48,680 nt of DNA, from assembly GCA_900299215.1 (NCBI GenBank), contig OMIY01000368.1, forward strand, positions 1 to 48,680, read 5' to 3'. Source of the stretch: a bacterium. Lineage in GTDB: Bacteria > Bdellovibrionota_B > Oligoflexia > Oligoflexales > CAIYRB01. Below the pieces are notes generated by a model. It did no database searches and had not been told where the DNA came from. It worked only from the letters and a program-made list of their open reading frames with translations. Positions 1-8,601 of this stretch are shown here, in pieces (positions within the stretch are counted from its first letter, which is position 1; each line of letters opens with the position of its first letter). The translations under genes and the position numbers were made by a program.

Positions 1-2106
1 CTGGATACCAAAGGCAAAGATGTTAACGTGCTTTCGGAACAGGTGCTCCGGGACTTCAACGACGTACTGGATAAACTCGAAAAGGATAATTCAACCGCTG
101 GCGTGGTGATCATTAGTGGCAAGAAGGACTTCATTGTTGGCGCAGACATAACCGAGATTAGCGCCATGAAGTCCTCGGAAATTGCTGCTGACGGCTCTCG
201 ACAAATGCAGGCCGTTCTACAAAAGTTGGCAGATCTTAAAGTGCCAACTGTAGCTGCTATCCATGGACAGGCATTAGGCGGTGGACTTGAATTAGCACTG
301 GCGTGCGACTGGCGCATTGCCACAACGGACAGTAGAACCAAGATTGGTTTGCCAGAAATTCAGCTAGGCTTGATTCCTGGAGGGGGTGGAACTCAGCGAC
401 TTCCGCGCCTTGTTGGCATTCAGGCGGCACTCGACATGATACTTACCGGCAAGCGACTTACGGCAAAAAAAGCCGAGAAAATTGGACTAGTTGATGCTGC
501 GGTTCCAAGTCAGATTTTGCGCGAAATCGCCGTCAAATATGCGCTTAAGACACGCGAGGCGCAGCACTCGACCCCAAATTTGAAGCCCGGTAAACTAGCC
601 AGCGACCTACCAAAATGGGCAACCGAAGGTAATTTACTTGGCCGAAAGTTAATCTATAAAAAAGCCAAGGAAATGGTTCAAAGTAAAACCCATGGCCATT
701 ACCCTGCGTCATTTAAGGCATTAGAGGCGGTTTTTGATGGTTTTGAGCTTTCACTAGCAGAAGGCTTGGAACTTGAGTCTGAACTCTTTGGTCAATTGGT
801 ACTGACTCGAGAGAGTCAAAGTCTAGTTCATTTGTTTCACGCAACCACCTCGCTTAAAAAACATCGGTATCGCGATGCGGGACGAGAGCACTTTGGGGAA
901 AGTAAGGTAGCAAGTATCGGCATTATGGGTGCCGGATTTATGGGTGCAGGTATCGCTACCGTTGCAATAGAACGAGGTATTCGCGTAAACCTTTCCGATC
1001 CCAACAAAGATGCGGTTGGTAGAGCATTGAAGCATGCCCGCGATTATTTTCAGAAAAAAGCGGATCGGCGACGCTTGAAACCGTTCGAGGTAGGCCAAAA
1101 ACTCGGGCATCTCTCTCCAGATTTGTCTCCAGTCGGATTCAATAGAACCGACGTAGTGATAGAGGCCGTTTTTGAAGACTTGCGCCTTAAACAAAAACTT
1201 CTAAAGCAGGTAGAGGACGTTGGGGGCGATAATTTTATCTTCGCCAGTAATACCTCTGCTCTGCCGATTTCGAAAATCGCCTCTGAGGCAAAGCACCCAG
1301 ATCGAGTGATCGGGATGCATTTTTTCTCTCCAGTTGAAAAAATGCCGCTACTTGAAATTGTCGTAACAGATAAAACGGCAGATTGGGTCACAGCTCGAGT
1401 TGTCGAGCTCGGACAGGACATGGGCAAGCAGGTAATTATAGTTAAGGATGGGCCTGGGTTCTACACAACAAGGGCTTTGTCTTTTCTTCTCAACGAAGGC
1501 TCTCTGATGCTTGAGGAGGGCGTGTCGATCGAAGCAATAGATACGGCGATGACAAAGTTTGGTTTCCCCGTTGGACCGATCGCTCTTATCGACGAGGTGG
1601 GGATCGATGTCGGCATCCACGTCTTGGATACAATTTCGAGCGCCTTCCCAAATAGATTGATTGCACCGAAAGGGTTGGCAGCCATAGCTGATAGTGGTCG
1701 TCTAGGCCGTAAAAACAACAAGGGCTTCTATATTTACGAGAATGGCAAAAAGAAAGAGCCAGATCCGACAATCGCTGAGCTAATTCCACCACCGGCTGGA
1801 GCCGAAAAACTAAGTGCCGATGATATCGTGGAGCGCTGCTTATTAGTTTTTGTCAACGAATCGGTCCGTTGCCTTGAAGAAGGTATCCTCACCAGCGCCT
1901 ATGACGGTGACGTCGGGGCGGTATTTGGACTGGGTTTTCCGCCATTCTGGGGCGGACCCTTCAAGTTTATTGATCATATTGGAGCTGAAGCCGTTGTTAA
2001 ACGCCTTAGAAAGTTAGAAGATCGGTACGGTGCTAGGTTCAAACCTGCAGAACTCATCATAAAGCAGGCTTCAACTGGTCAGCGTTTTTTCCCAGAAGAG
2101 CCTTAA
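1..2106 (+). CDS. Fatty-acid oxidation multifunctional protein (enoyl-CoA hydratase / 3-hydroxyacyl-CoA dehydrogenase), 5'-truncated by window edge
   Basis: Frame is open from base 1 (LDTKGKDVNVLSEQ...), so the listed GTG at 28 is probably internal. Crotonase motif GQALGGGLELALACDWRIA, Rossmann motif GIMGAGFMGAGIA, HCDH motif KDGPGFYTTRAL. Confidence 0.93.
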   Translation: MDTKGKDVNVLSEQVLRDFNDVLDKLEKDNSTAGVVIISGKKDFIVGADITEISAMKSSEIAADGSRQMQAVLQKLADLKVPTVAAIHGQALGGGLELALACDWRIATTDSRTKIGLPEIQLGLIPGGGGTQRLPRLVGIQAALDMILTGKRLTAKKAEKIGLVDAAVPSQILREIAVKYALKTREAQHSTPNLKPGKLASDLPKWATEGNLLGRKLIYKKAKEMVQSKTHGHYPASFKALEAVFDGFELSLAEGLELESELFGQLVLTRESQSLVHLFHATTSLKKHRYRDAGREHFGESKVASIGIMGAGFMGAGIATVAIERGIRVNLSDPNKDAVGRALKHARDYFQKKADRRRLKPFEVGQKLGHLSPDLSPVGFNRTDVVIEAVFEDLRLKQKLLKQVEDVGGDNFIFASNTSALPISKIASEAKHPDRVIGMHFFSPVEKMPLLEIVVTDKTADWVTARVVELGQDMGKQVIIVKDGPGFYTTRALSFLLNEGSLMLEEGVSIEAIDTAMTKFGFPVGPIALIDEVGIDVGIHVLDTISSAFPNRLIAPKGLAAIADSGRLGRKNNKGFYIYENGKKKEPDPTIAELIPPPAGAEKLSADDIVERCLLVFVNESVRCLEEGILTSAYDGDVGAVFGLGFPPFWGGPFKFIDHIGAEAVVKRLRKLEDRYGARFKPAELIIKQASTGQRFFPEEP

Positions 2107-2127
2107 GGCTGTTTAGTTTCAGATTAG

Positions 2128-2167
2128 CGAAGTCGCGTTGATGATCAACGCGACTTCGTTTGTTTTT
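2128..2167 (+). terminator. Rho-independent terminator-like hairpin: 13-bp perfect stem (CGAAGTCGCGTTG / CAACGCGACTTCG), ATGAT loop, then TTTGTTTTT
   Basis: Inverted repeat read directly at 2128-2140 and 2146-2158, followed by a T-rich tract, 21 bp after the fad stop codon. Confidence 0.85.
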
Positions 2168-2702
2168 GAACTCGCCTAAACATCAAAACGATGACGGTTG
2201 AAGTAAGTATACCTACCAAGAAACCGCCCAAAACATCGCCCGGAAAGTGAACACCAAGGTAGACGCGACTAAATCCGACCAAGAGGCTAAGTACTAGAGA
2301 AACAGCTGCTGCAGATTTGAATCCCATCAAGGCCAATACAGTCGTCACTGCCATTCCGTTTGCTGCGTGATTGGAAGGAAATCCGTAATCGCTGCCGCAG
2401 AATTCCGGCACAAGGTGGATATCGCTTAGTTGTTTGCAAGGTCGAATCCTTGCAAAGGTCGGCTTCAACACTTGGTAAGCAAGAAGGTCAGTAACTGCTA
2501 AGCAAATACATGAAACCAGCACCACATGTTTGACCGCCGATTTAAATCTAAGAAGTGATAAGACAAAAATTATGGGCCCAACAATTAACCATGTGTACTT
2601 GTCTGACAATATGGCCATGACACGATCGAGCTGCGCTGAGGCAAGACCGGTATTCAAAAGGCGAAATAGGCTTTCGTCGAAAGCCTGTAGGTGATCCAAC
2701 AT
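2145..2702 (-). CDS. PAP2-family membrane phosphatase
   Basis: PAP2 signature motifs KPTFARIRP (KX6RP), PSNHAANG, SRVYLGVHFPGD (SRX5HX3D); multiple hydrophobic segments. Confidence 0.88.
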   Translation of the reverse strand: MLDHLQAFDESLFRLLNTGLASAQLDRVMAILSDKYTWLIVGPIIFVLSLLRFKSAVKHVVLVSCICLAVTDLLAYQVLKPTFARIRPCKQLSDIHLVPEFCGSDYGFPSNHAANGMAVTTVLALMGFKSAAAVSLVLSLLVGFSRVYLGVHFPGDVLGGFLVGILTSTVIVLMFRRVQKQTKSR

Positions 2703-2751
2703 GAACGAGTCCCAAGCAAGTCAGACCAGATCATACCCTTCGAATTGCCAC

Positions 2752-3213
2752 CTAAAAAGAGTAATCTCCAACAGGTTCAAACACCTTTTGGAAAAATTCT
2801 AGTCTCATCGGCTCATCAACGCGCTCAACGGGCAATGACTCTTGAGTGAAATCAAGGCGAGGACTAGCCATGCGGCCCATGACTCGAACCTTTTTGAATT
2901 TTATCGGAGCTCTTTCATTTTTTTCAGATCCACCCTTAGACCCAATCCCCTCACTTTGACCGTGCCCCATTGCGGGCGTGGGATCATGGTCTACCCTTTT
3001 TGGATCGGGTTGATTGATGGCAACTGCCTTGGCGCTGCTACGTTGACCATCGATCCGGAATAAGTTCGTTACGTCATTGGATTCTGCTTGCGAAATATCA
3101 CGATGACCTGATGCCCTGGCTCTTCGCCCATCGCCAGACACGACCCAGTAGAGGCCACGGCCAAAGACCAAAATAAATATAAAAACCGCAAATGTTACAG
3201 TTAGTAGGCGCAT
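2752..3213 (-). CDS. Hypothetical protein with one N-terminal hydrophobic segment
   Basis: 153-aa ORF with N-terminal TM/signal-like segment (LLTVTFAVFIFILVFG); fills the space between flanking genes; no recognised domain. Confidence 0.5.
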   Translation of the reverse strand: MRLLTVTFAVFIFILVFGRGLYWVVSGDGRRARASGHRDISQAESNDVTNLFRIDGQRSSAKAVAINQPDPKRVDHDPTPAMGHGQSEGIGSKGGSEKNERAPIKFKKVRVMGRMASPRLDFTQESLPVERVDEPMRLEFFQKVFEPVGDYSF

Positions 3214-3350
3214 TTTTACTCGCCGATATTGGAAGTATGAATCGACATATCCAATCCTTTCGGCATCTCAGCTCGGGAACTTAAGGCGCGGCTCCATTTT
3301 ACCGATCAGAGTAGAGCGAACAAGAGAGACCGAAGTAGATAAGGCCAAAG

Positions 3351-4958
3351 ATGCAGAGCGCGGTACTAATTATCGAGCGCGGACCCGAGCCTGGGAAGAG
3401 AGTTCCTCTGGCGCATTTCCCCGTTACAATTGGTCGCGATTCAGCAAATCAGATCGTGATTGATGATGAGGAAGTTTCGCGATTCCACTTGAGAATCAAG
3501 CGACGCGGTCGTCTCTTTATTTGTGAGGACCTTGAGTCACGAAACGGTACTTATATAAACGGAGATCGAGTTCTCAATTCGATTCTTCAGAACAATGACA
3601 AACTACTGGTCGGATCAACTGAGTTTCAATTCGTCACTTCAGAGCCAAATGTCCAACTTACAAACGAAATCACCAGTTTTGACATGATCATTACGGAAGA
3701 TTTGGGAATCAAAGGACCAATTGATTTAGGCAAGTCAGAGACTAGTCGAAAGTTTACACCGCAACGGCTAAATCAACTAGCTGTGATTAACCAATCATCA
3801 AACGACCACAAAACCATAAAAGAGATCTATGATTTACATAGCAACATCCTTGTCATCAACCAATTCGAAGAGGCGAGCAAAGCACTTCTAAAATCGATTG
3901 CCAAGCTTATGCCCTCCGCCGCAAAATCTGCGCTTTTCATGTGGAGCTCCGCAAGTCGTCACCTTATCCCTATTGCAACTCGCCACATGCGAAGAAAAAA
4001 GGAGTCTTTCGTCCTGAGTCAGCGGGCGTTCGAAGACGTCATCGCACGGAAGCAGGGAATCATACTTCCAGCTGACCTATCGCAGATCGATTTGAAGAAC
4101 GGAACGCAAAGAATAATATTGCCAATGGTTCATCAGGATGACCCCATTTGCATTTTGCATATCGAAACACTAAGCGGGAGTGATTCATCTCACCTTATGC
4201 GAGAGATAGAAGCGGCCCAGGCTCTAATTAGTCGCTGCGCCCCATCTTTCGAAAACCTTCTGCTCAAAAGAGAACTTGATGCTTGGATGGTAGGAATGAT
4301 TGAAACGATGGTCGCCACCATAGAGGCAAAAGACACGTACACTCACGGTCACTCGGAAAGAGTAAGCCGGTACTCAATCGCAATTGCTGATGAACTAAAA
4401 CTAAACAGGGAAATTAAAAGGCTTCTTCTCATAAGCGCACTTTGCCACGATATTGGCAAAATTGGCATTCCGGATGCAATCCTTAAGAAAGCCTCTATGT
4501 TAAGTGCAGAGGAGTATGAAGAAATGAAACTTCACCCAGCCATTGGCTCGGACATAGTTAGCCATATGCCTAACTCTCAACGGTTTATCTCAGGAGTTAA
4601 GCATCATCATGAAAAATGGGACGGCACTGGCTATCCAGATGGCCTGGTAGGCGAAGATATTCCATTTTTTGGGAGAATTGTTGGCATTGCTGATGTATTT
4701 GATGCAATGGTCTCTGGTCGAGCCTACTCTGGTTTCATCGATCAATCAGATGCAATTGAGCGAATTCAGGATGAAAAAGAACTTTTTGATCCAGAAATTC
4801 TAAAGGCCATGGTCCGGGCTCACGACCACGGTACACTTACACTTAAAACGAGCACTGCAAACAATGCGGTGGAAGAAAGCACGAACACAGGCGCAACTAA
4901 ATCCGCGGCTAGTCAGCTCAATCGCATAACGGTCACGCCGAAACCTAAACGCTCTTAG
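3351..4958 (+). CDS. FHA - GAF-like - HD-GYP domain protein (putative c-di-GMP phosphodiesterase)
   Basis: N-terminal FHA (TIGRDSANQIVIDDEEVSRFHLRI...ESRNGTYING); C-terminal HD-GYP (HGHSERVSRYS, CHDIGKIGIP, HHHEKWDGTGYPDGL, RIVGIADVFDAM); GAF-like middle region. Confidence 0.9.
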   Translation: MQSAVLIIERGPEPGKRVPLAHFPVTIGRDSANQIVIDDEEVSRFHLRIKRRGRLFICEDLESRNGTYINGDRVLNSILQNNDKLLVGSTEFQFVTSEPNVQLTNEITSFDMIITEDLGIKGPIDLGKSETSRKFTPQRLNQLAVINQSSNDHKTIKEIYDLHSNILVINQFEEASKALLKSIAKLMPSAAKSALFMWSSASRHLIPIATRHMRRKKESFVLSQRAFEDVIARKQGIILPADLSQIDLKNGTQRIILPMVHQDDPICILHIETLSGSDSSHLMREIEAAQALISRCAPSFENLLLKRELDAWMVGMIETMVATIEAKDTYTHGHSERVSRYSIAIADELKLNREIKRLLLISALCHDIGKIGIPDAILKKASMLSAEEYEEMKLHPAIGSDIVSHMPNSQRFISGVKHHHEKWDGTGYPDGLVGEDIPFFGRIVGIADVFDAMVSGRAYSGFIDQSDAIERIQDEKELFDPEILKAMVRAHDHGTLTLKTSTANNAVEESTNTGATKSAASQLNRITVTPKPKRS

Positions 4959-5039
4959 TCGCAAGGCCGTTATCAACGCCACTCTTTGGGTATTCCCTCC
5001 GAATACGTTACAATAAAGAAAACTAATAGGAGCTATCCC

Positions 5040-5846
5040 ATGTGGACTGAGGTCGCGCGCAGCTTCCAGCTTGGAAACGGCTACATCCTCTCAATGCTCA
5101 TCATTGGATTCATAGCACTTGTCATCTTCTTTGAACGGGTGATCATGATCCAGGGAGTCTATAACATCAATTTTGGTAAATTCCTCAATAACCTTCGCAA
5201 AATGGTGTTGGCGGAAGACATTAATCGCGCCATAAGCCTTTGCCGCAACACATCGTCAACATCTTTGCCGAAAATTGCCTGTAAAGCCCTGGAAGCTGCT
5301 GATAGCGACCCCACCAGAGTTCGCGGTACGATTGAAGAAGAGGCTCTGGACTTTCTGCCCGCCATTGAGCGAAGAATTGGAGCACTGCCCGCACTGACCC
5401 TGATGATCATGCTCATTGGCATACTCGGTACCATCGATTCACTCTGGACCGCCTTTCAATCCGTCGACGTGCTCGATACAGCAAAAAAGCAGGCCACTAT
5501 TGCCCAGGGAATCGCCAGCTCACTATCACCAACAGCTCTTGGACTTTTGTTCGGCACCATTTTACTTGCTGGATATTATTTCCTAAAGGGAATCGCACTA
5601 AACTTAACAGAAGAAATGCATCACGGTGTGGCGGTTCTTTTTAACTTATTGGCCCCGAGAGACACAGTCTCTTACGTCCCTATCCCTGAAGTGAGCGAGT
5701 CCGCTCACCAACATCACTCCACCCCACAAGTTGCTCAGGCCGAGCAACATTCTTCTAGCAATCAAGCATCCACCGCTGCCAAACCAGAAGAGAACTTCGA
5801 TGACGCTTCTATCGAAGACATCAAGGACGAAGAAGAGATCATCTGA
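5040..5846 (+). CDS. MotA/TolQ/ExbB-type proton channel family protein
   Basis: Three-TM architecture with LIGILGTIDSLWTAF and SSLSPTALGLLFGTI motifs. ATG at 5040 preceded by AGGAG; the listed 4986 start is less likely. Confidence 0.85.
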   Translation: MWTEVARSFQLGNGYILSMLIIGFIALVIFFERVIMIQGVYNINFGKFLNNLRKMVLAEDINRAISLCRNTSSTSLPKIACKALEAADSDPTRVRGTIEEEALDFLPAIERRIGALPALTLMIMLIGILGTIDSLWTAFQSVDVLDTAKKQATIAQGIASSLSPTALGLLFGTILLAGYYFLKGIALNLTEEMHHGVAVLFNLLAPRDTVSYVPIPEVSESAHQHHSTPQVAQAEQHSSSNQASTAAKPEENFDDASIEDIKDEEEII

Positions 5847-6354
5847 TGAGCAGTGGCTCTTCCGAGCTCTGGGTATCAGCATATTCGCTTTATTCGTTAT
5901 AATCACCGCTAGCCTACGTGTAGTAACACTTTCTGCACGATATGGGATTGTGCCTTTAGAAATTCCAGTAGTTCAGAGTCAGGTTCCCGATCCAAGATTT
6001 CATCAGTTCCAAGAATTCAGCAAAGACAGCCTAACAAACAACACTACGGCAGTTGTCGTAACGACTGAGGCCTTCTATTTCGGTGATCTAGGGGCGTTTT
6101 CGACAGAGTTTTCGGCCTCGTCAGATAAGTACACTGTTCCACATAAGGATGGGGTTCCCCAATTGAGACGACTGATCCAAGAACTCGACGTTTGGGTCAA
6201 AAGTCGCTCTAAAAGTGCGAACATTCCCTTAACTCCAGTTCTTGTGATGATCCCCTCAGGGGATATTCCTATGCCAATACTTATTCAGGTCGTTGCAGAA
6301 CTTAGGTCCTCATCAATATTTAAGCGCGTGATTTTAAGCAGTGGGATGAGTTGA
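5800..6354 (+). CDS. ExbD/TolR-like single-TM protein (divergent), first copy
   Basis: One N-terminal TM (ALGISIFALFVIITASL), periplasmic-type domain ending PVLVMIPSGDIPMPILIQVVAELRSSSIFKRVILSS, which resembles the ExbD C-terminal fold; directly follows the ExbB-like gene. Start assigned to internal ATG at 5800. Confidence 0.6.
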   Translation: MTLLSKTSRTKKRSSDEQWLFRALGISIFALFVIITASLRVVTLSARYGIVPLEIPVVQSQVPDPRFHQFQEFSKDSLTNNTTAVVVTTEAFYFGDLGAFSTEFSASSDKYTVPHKDGVPQLRRLIQELDVWVKSRSKSANIPLTPVLVMIPSGDIPMPILIQVVAELRSSSIFKRVILSSGMS

Positions 6355-6920
6355 TGACTTCAGAGCTTGGCACCGAAAATTATTGGTCAAGCCGCTATGA
6401 GTCAGTTACACAGCGGCTTAAGAAGCCTATTTGGTGGTTTCCTTACCCGTGTCTGATAACGTTTGGCCTTCAACTCCTACTTACCGCACACATCTTGTTT
6501 TCGACCAATCCACGCATCGGTCAACCAGCAGAGGTGATTAGATATCCTTCGACCCCAACGAGAGACTCCGCCATCTGGCTAAGTATTACTACCAAAGATA
6601 AACAAACGATAATCTCTACCAACGACAGAAGAGTTTTTAAATGGCGATCAAACCTCAGATCAACTGAAGATTTGAAGGATTTCACGTTGTATCTGCGACG
6701 TAGAATGGTCGAGGAAATTCAAACTGCGTCGTTAGTTCAACGGGCTATGCGATCTCAAACAAGAGTGGTTTTGGCGGCTGATCAGGGGTTGAAGTATAAC
6801 GATATTAAGCCCATCATTTTCGCCCTAGCGCAAGCCGGAATCAGTAGCTACGCATTCGAAACTTTAAACCCTGTCGTCGCAATCTCAGAGGATCACAAGA
6901 TCCATGGAGAGTTGCGATGA
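6351..6920 (+). CDS. ExbD/TolR-like single-TM protein (divergent), second copy
   Basis: One N-terminal TM (PCLITFGLQLLLTAHILF) and a C-terminal RVVLAADQGLKYNDIKPIIFALAQAGISSYAFETL region resembling ExbD; overlaps the previous gene by 4 nt. Confidence 0.6.
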   Translation: MMTSELGTENYWSSRYESVTQRLKKPIWWFPYPCLITFGLQLLLTAHILFSTNPRIGQPAEVIRYPSTPTRDSAIWLSITTKDKQTIISTNDRRVFKWRSNLRSTEDLKDFTLYLRRRMVEEIQTASLVQRAMRSQTRVVLAADQGLKYNDIKPIIFALAQAGISSYAFETLNPVVAISEDHKIHGELR

Positions 6921-8596
6921 ACCAATCAAAAAAGAGAACGATTAGTACAAAGTCGAAGCTTTCCAATATTCTCCACGTCGAAATTCTTCAGAATGGTTCA
7001 AAAATCGCTTCGGCAGAGCTTCCGCTGAAGCGGAGCGGGAAGATTCAAATAAGTTCCGACTCACACGGTGAACTTTCGATACCGTATTACCCTCTACCCG
7101 AAGGGAAGCTCGATATCGCTTATTTCCGGCGACGCGAAGTAATTTTGGACCTAAATCCAGAATGGCAAGGCTTCTGCACAACTAAGGGAACTGGTGTAAT
7201 TATCGAGAAGGGCAAGGCCTCGAAGAATCCACTTGTGCTTAATCGTGGCGATATTGCGAGCATAAATTACGGCGACCTTCGAGTCATGCTTCGGATTGGA
7301 GGAGCCAATAAGCCGATTAAACCTTCACCCTATAGGGTTGCTCCATCCTACCGAGGTTCGATTTTCGCATTGCTCATTCCGACAAAGCTCGAGTGGCAAA
7401 TCTCTTTAATCGCAACATTTATGTCTTTAGTGGTCATTGGTAGTGCAACCATTGGCTTACTTAACCGGCCTGTAAAAAGACCGACTAAACTCACAGAAAT
7501 CGATGATGATTATGTCTTGCACTTTATTTCCCCGAACAACCTAATCCACGCTCCAGAAGCTTTGCAGAAAAACCTACGCCGTAGTTCCATGCTTCGTCAG
7601 GTCATTGAATACTATACAAGTATGACCTCAAGCATGATGGGTTGGCCGATTGAGAATGAAAAGCTGTTGCTGCCAAGTACTCTTGCGACAGACAAATCTT
7701 TGCATGAAAGCATGCAGGCTATCACGGCTGGAAAAAGACGCCGCCAAATCGAGATCGATAAGCTCCAACTAATGAAAAACGATGTTGGAGTTATCAGTGT
7801 TCCTTCAGTAATTGGCGAGTCAGTAACCACCAGCATGCTAAGAATTCAAGACAAGATCGCGATAGGTCATCAATCTTTTGACGCCAATCTGGCCGCGAAA
7901 AGGAAGATTCAGCAAATATTTCCGCATGATCCGGATTATGCCTGGGAAGAATATCGAAACGTGACACCAGTCGACTCTCTTTCGGACGCGACGGGAAAGA
8001 TCAAACCTTTCGAGTTACTTAGTGAGGAAGAGTTGGTTTATCGGGATTCAAAGTTGTTTGCCGCAAAAGCCAGGGTAAAACAGCAGCCCCTCGCTCGCTC
8101 AATGCAATCAATTGACTATGTAAATCCCGAGACTGATCAGCCAGTGGGTATGCCCGATGGCGTAAGATTTGTGTCATTTGCAACCATCACAGATCCGTAC
8201 ATTGCCGATGAAAAGCTATATCACCTGCACGCTCCAGAATTTGGCCAACAAGAACAGCCGGTTAAACCAAAGCCGGTTATCGTGAAGGAGCCCCTGGTCG
8301 GTGAAATTGAGCCAAGCCTCATCGTCGGCTATATCCAAAAGAATCGTTTTGAACTTCAATTATGTTACGAGCTTGCGTTACGTCGAAACGAACAGGCCGC
8401 AGGTACGATGGAGTGGCGCTGGCGAATCGATTCAAGGGGCGTTACTTCCGATCTGGCTTTGATCAGCACTAGTATCAAAGATCCACGTATGACAGATTGC
8501 ATCCGTAAAAAGATTGGTGCCTGGCGCTTCCCGCGACCGAAAAACGGCAGTGTCGAGGTAAGTTATCCATTTGAATTTGCACCTACTAAGGGATAG
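6917..8596 (+). CDS. AgmX/PglI C-terminal (TonB-like) domain protein with degenerate FHA-like N-terminus and central TM (GltG-like)
   Basis: C-terminus IVGYIQKNRFELQLCYELALRRNEQAAGTMEWRWRIDSRGVTSDLALISTS...DCIRKKIGAWRFPRPKNGSVEVSYPFEF matches the AgmX/PglI C-terminal pattern; central TM WQISLIATFMSLVVIGSATIGLL. Confidence 0.75.
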   Translation: MNQSKKRTISTKSKLSNILHVEILQNGSKIASAELPLKRSGKIQISSDSHGELSIPYYPLPEGKLDIAYFRRREVILDLNPEWQGFCTTKGTGVIIEKGKASKNPLVLNRGDIASINYGDLRVMLRIGGANKPIKPSPYRVAPSYRGSIFALLIPTKLEWQISLIATFMSLVVIGSATIGLLNRPVKRPTKLTEIDDDYVLHFISPNNLIHAPEALQKNLRRSSMLRQVIEYYTSMTSSMMGWPIENEKLLLPSTLATDKSLHESMQAITAGKRRRQIEIDKLQLMKNDVGVISVPSVIGESVTTSMLRIQDKIAIGHQSFDANLAAKRKIQQIFPHDPDYAWEEYRNVTPVDSLSDATGKIKPFELLSEEELVYRDSKLFAAKARVKQQPLARSMQSIDYVNPETDQPVGMPDGVRFVSFATITDPYIADEKLYHLHAPEFGQQEQPVKPKPVIVKEPLVGEIEPSLIVGYIQKNRFELQLCYELALRRNEQAAGTMEWRWRIDSRGVTSDLALISTSIKDPRMTDCIRKKIGAWRFPRPKNGSVEVSYPFEFAPTKG

Positions 8597-8601
8597 CAAT
8601 T

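Noticed and set aside
823-1792. Cluster of minus-strand ORFs within the fad gene
   Set aside because: Antisense to a clear multi-domain coding sequence; no recognisable motifs.
2434-2456. tRNA T-loop-like palindrome TGCAAGGTCGAATCCTTGCA
   Set aside because: Lies in the PAP2 coding frame (KPTFARIRPCKQL motif region), with no acceptor, D or anticodon arms around it.
2842-3063. 73-aa plus-strand ORF opposite the hypothetical 2752-3213
   Set aside because: Overlaps the longer minus-strand ORF and lacks start signals or motifs; which strand is coding here is not certain, but the minus ORF has a TM-type N-terminus.
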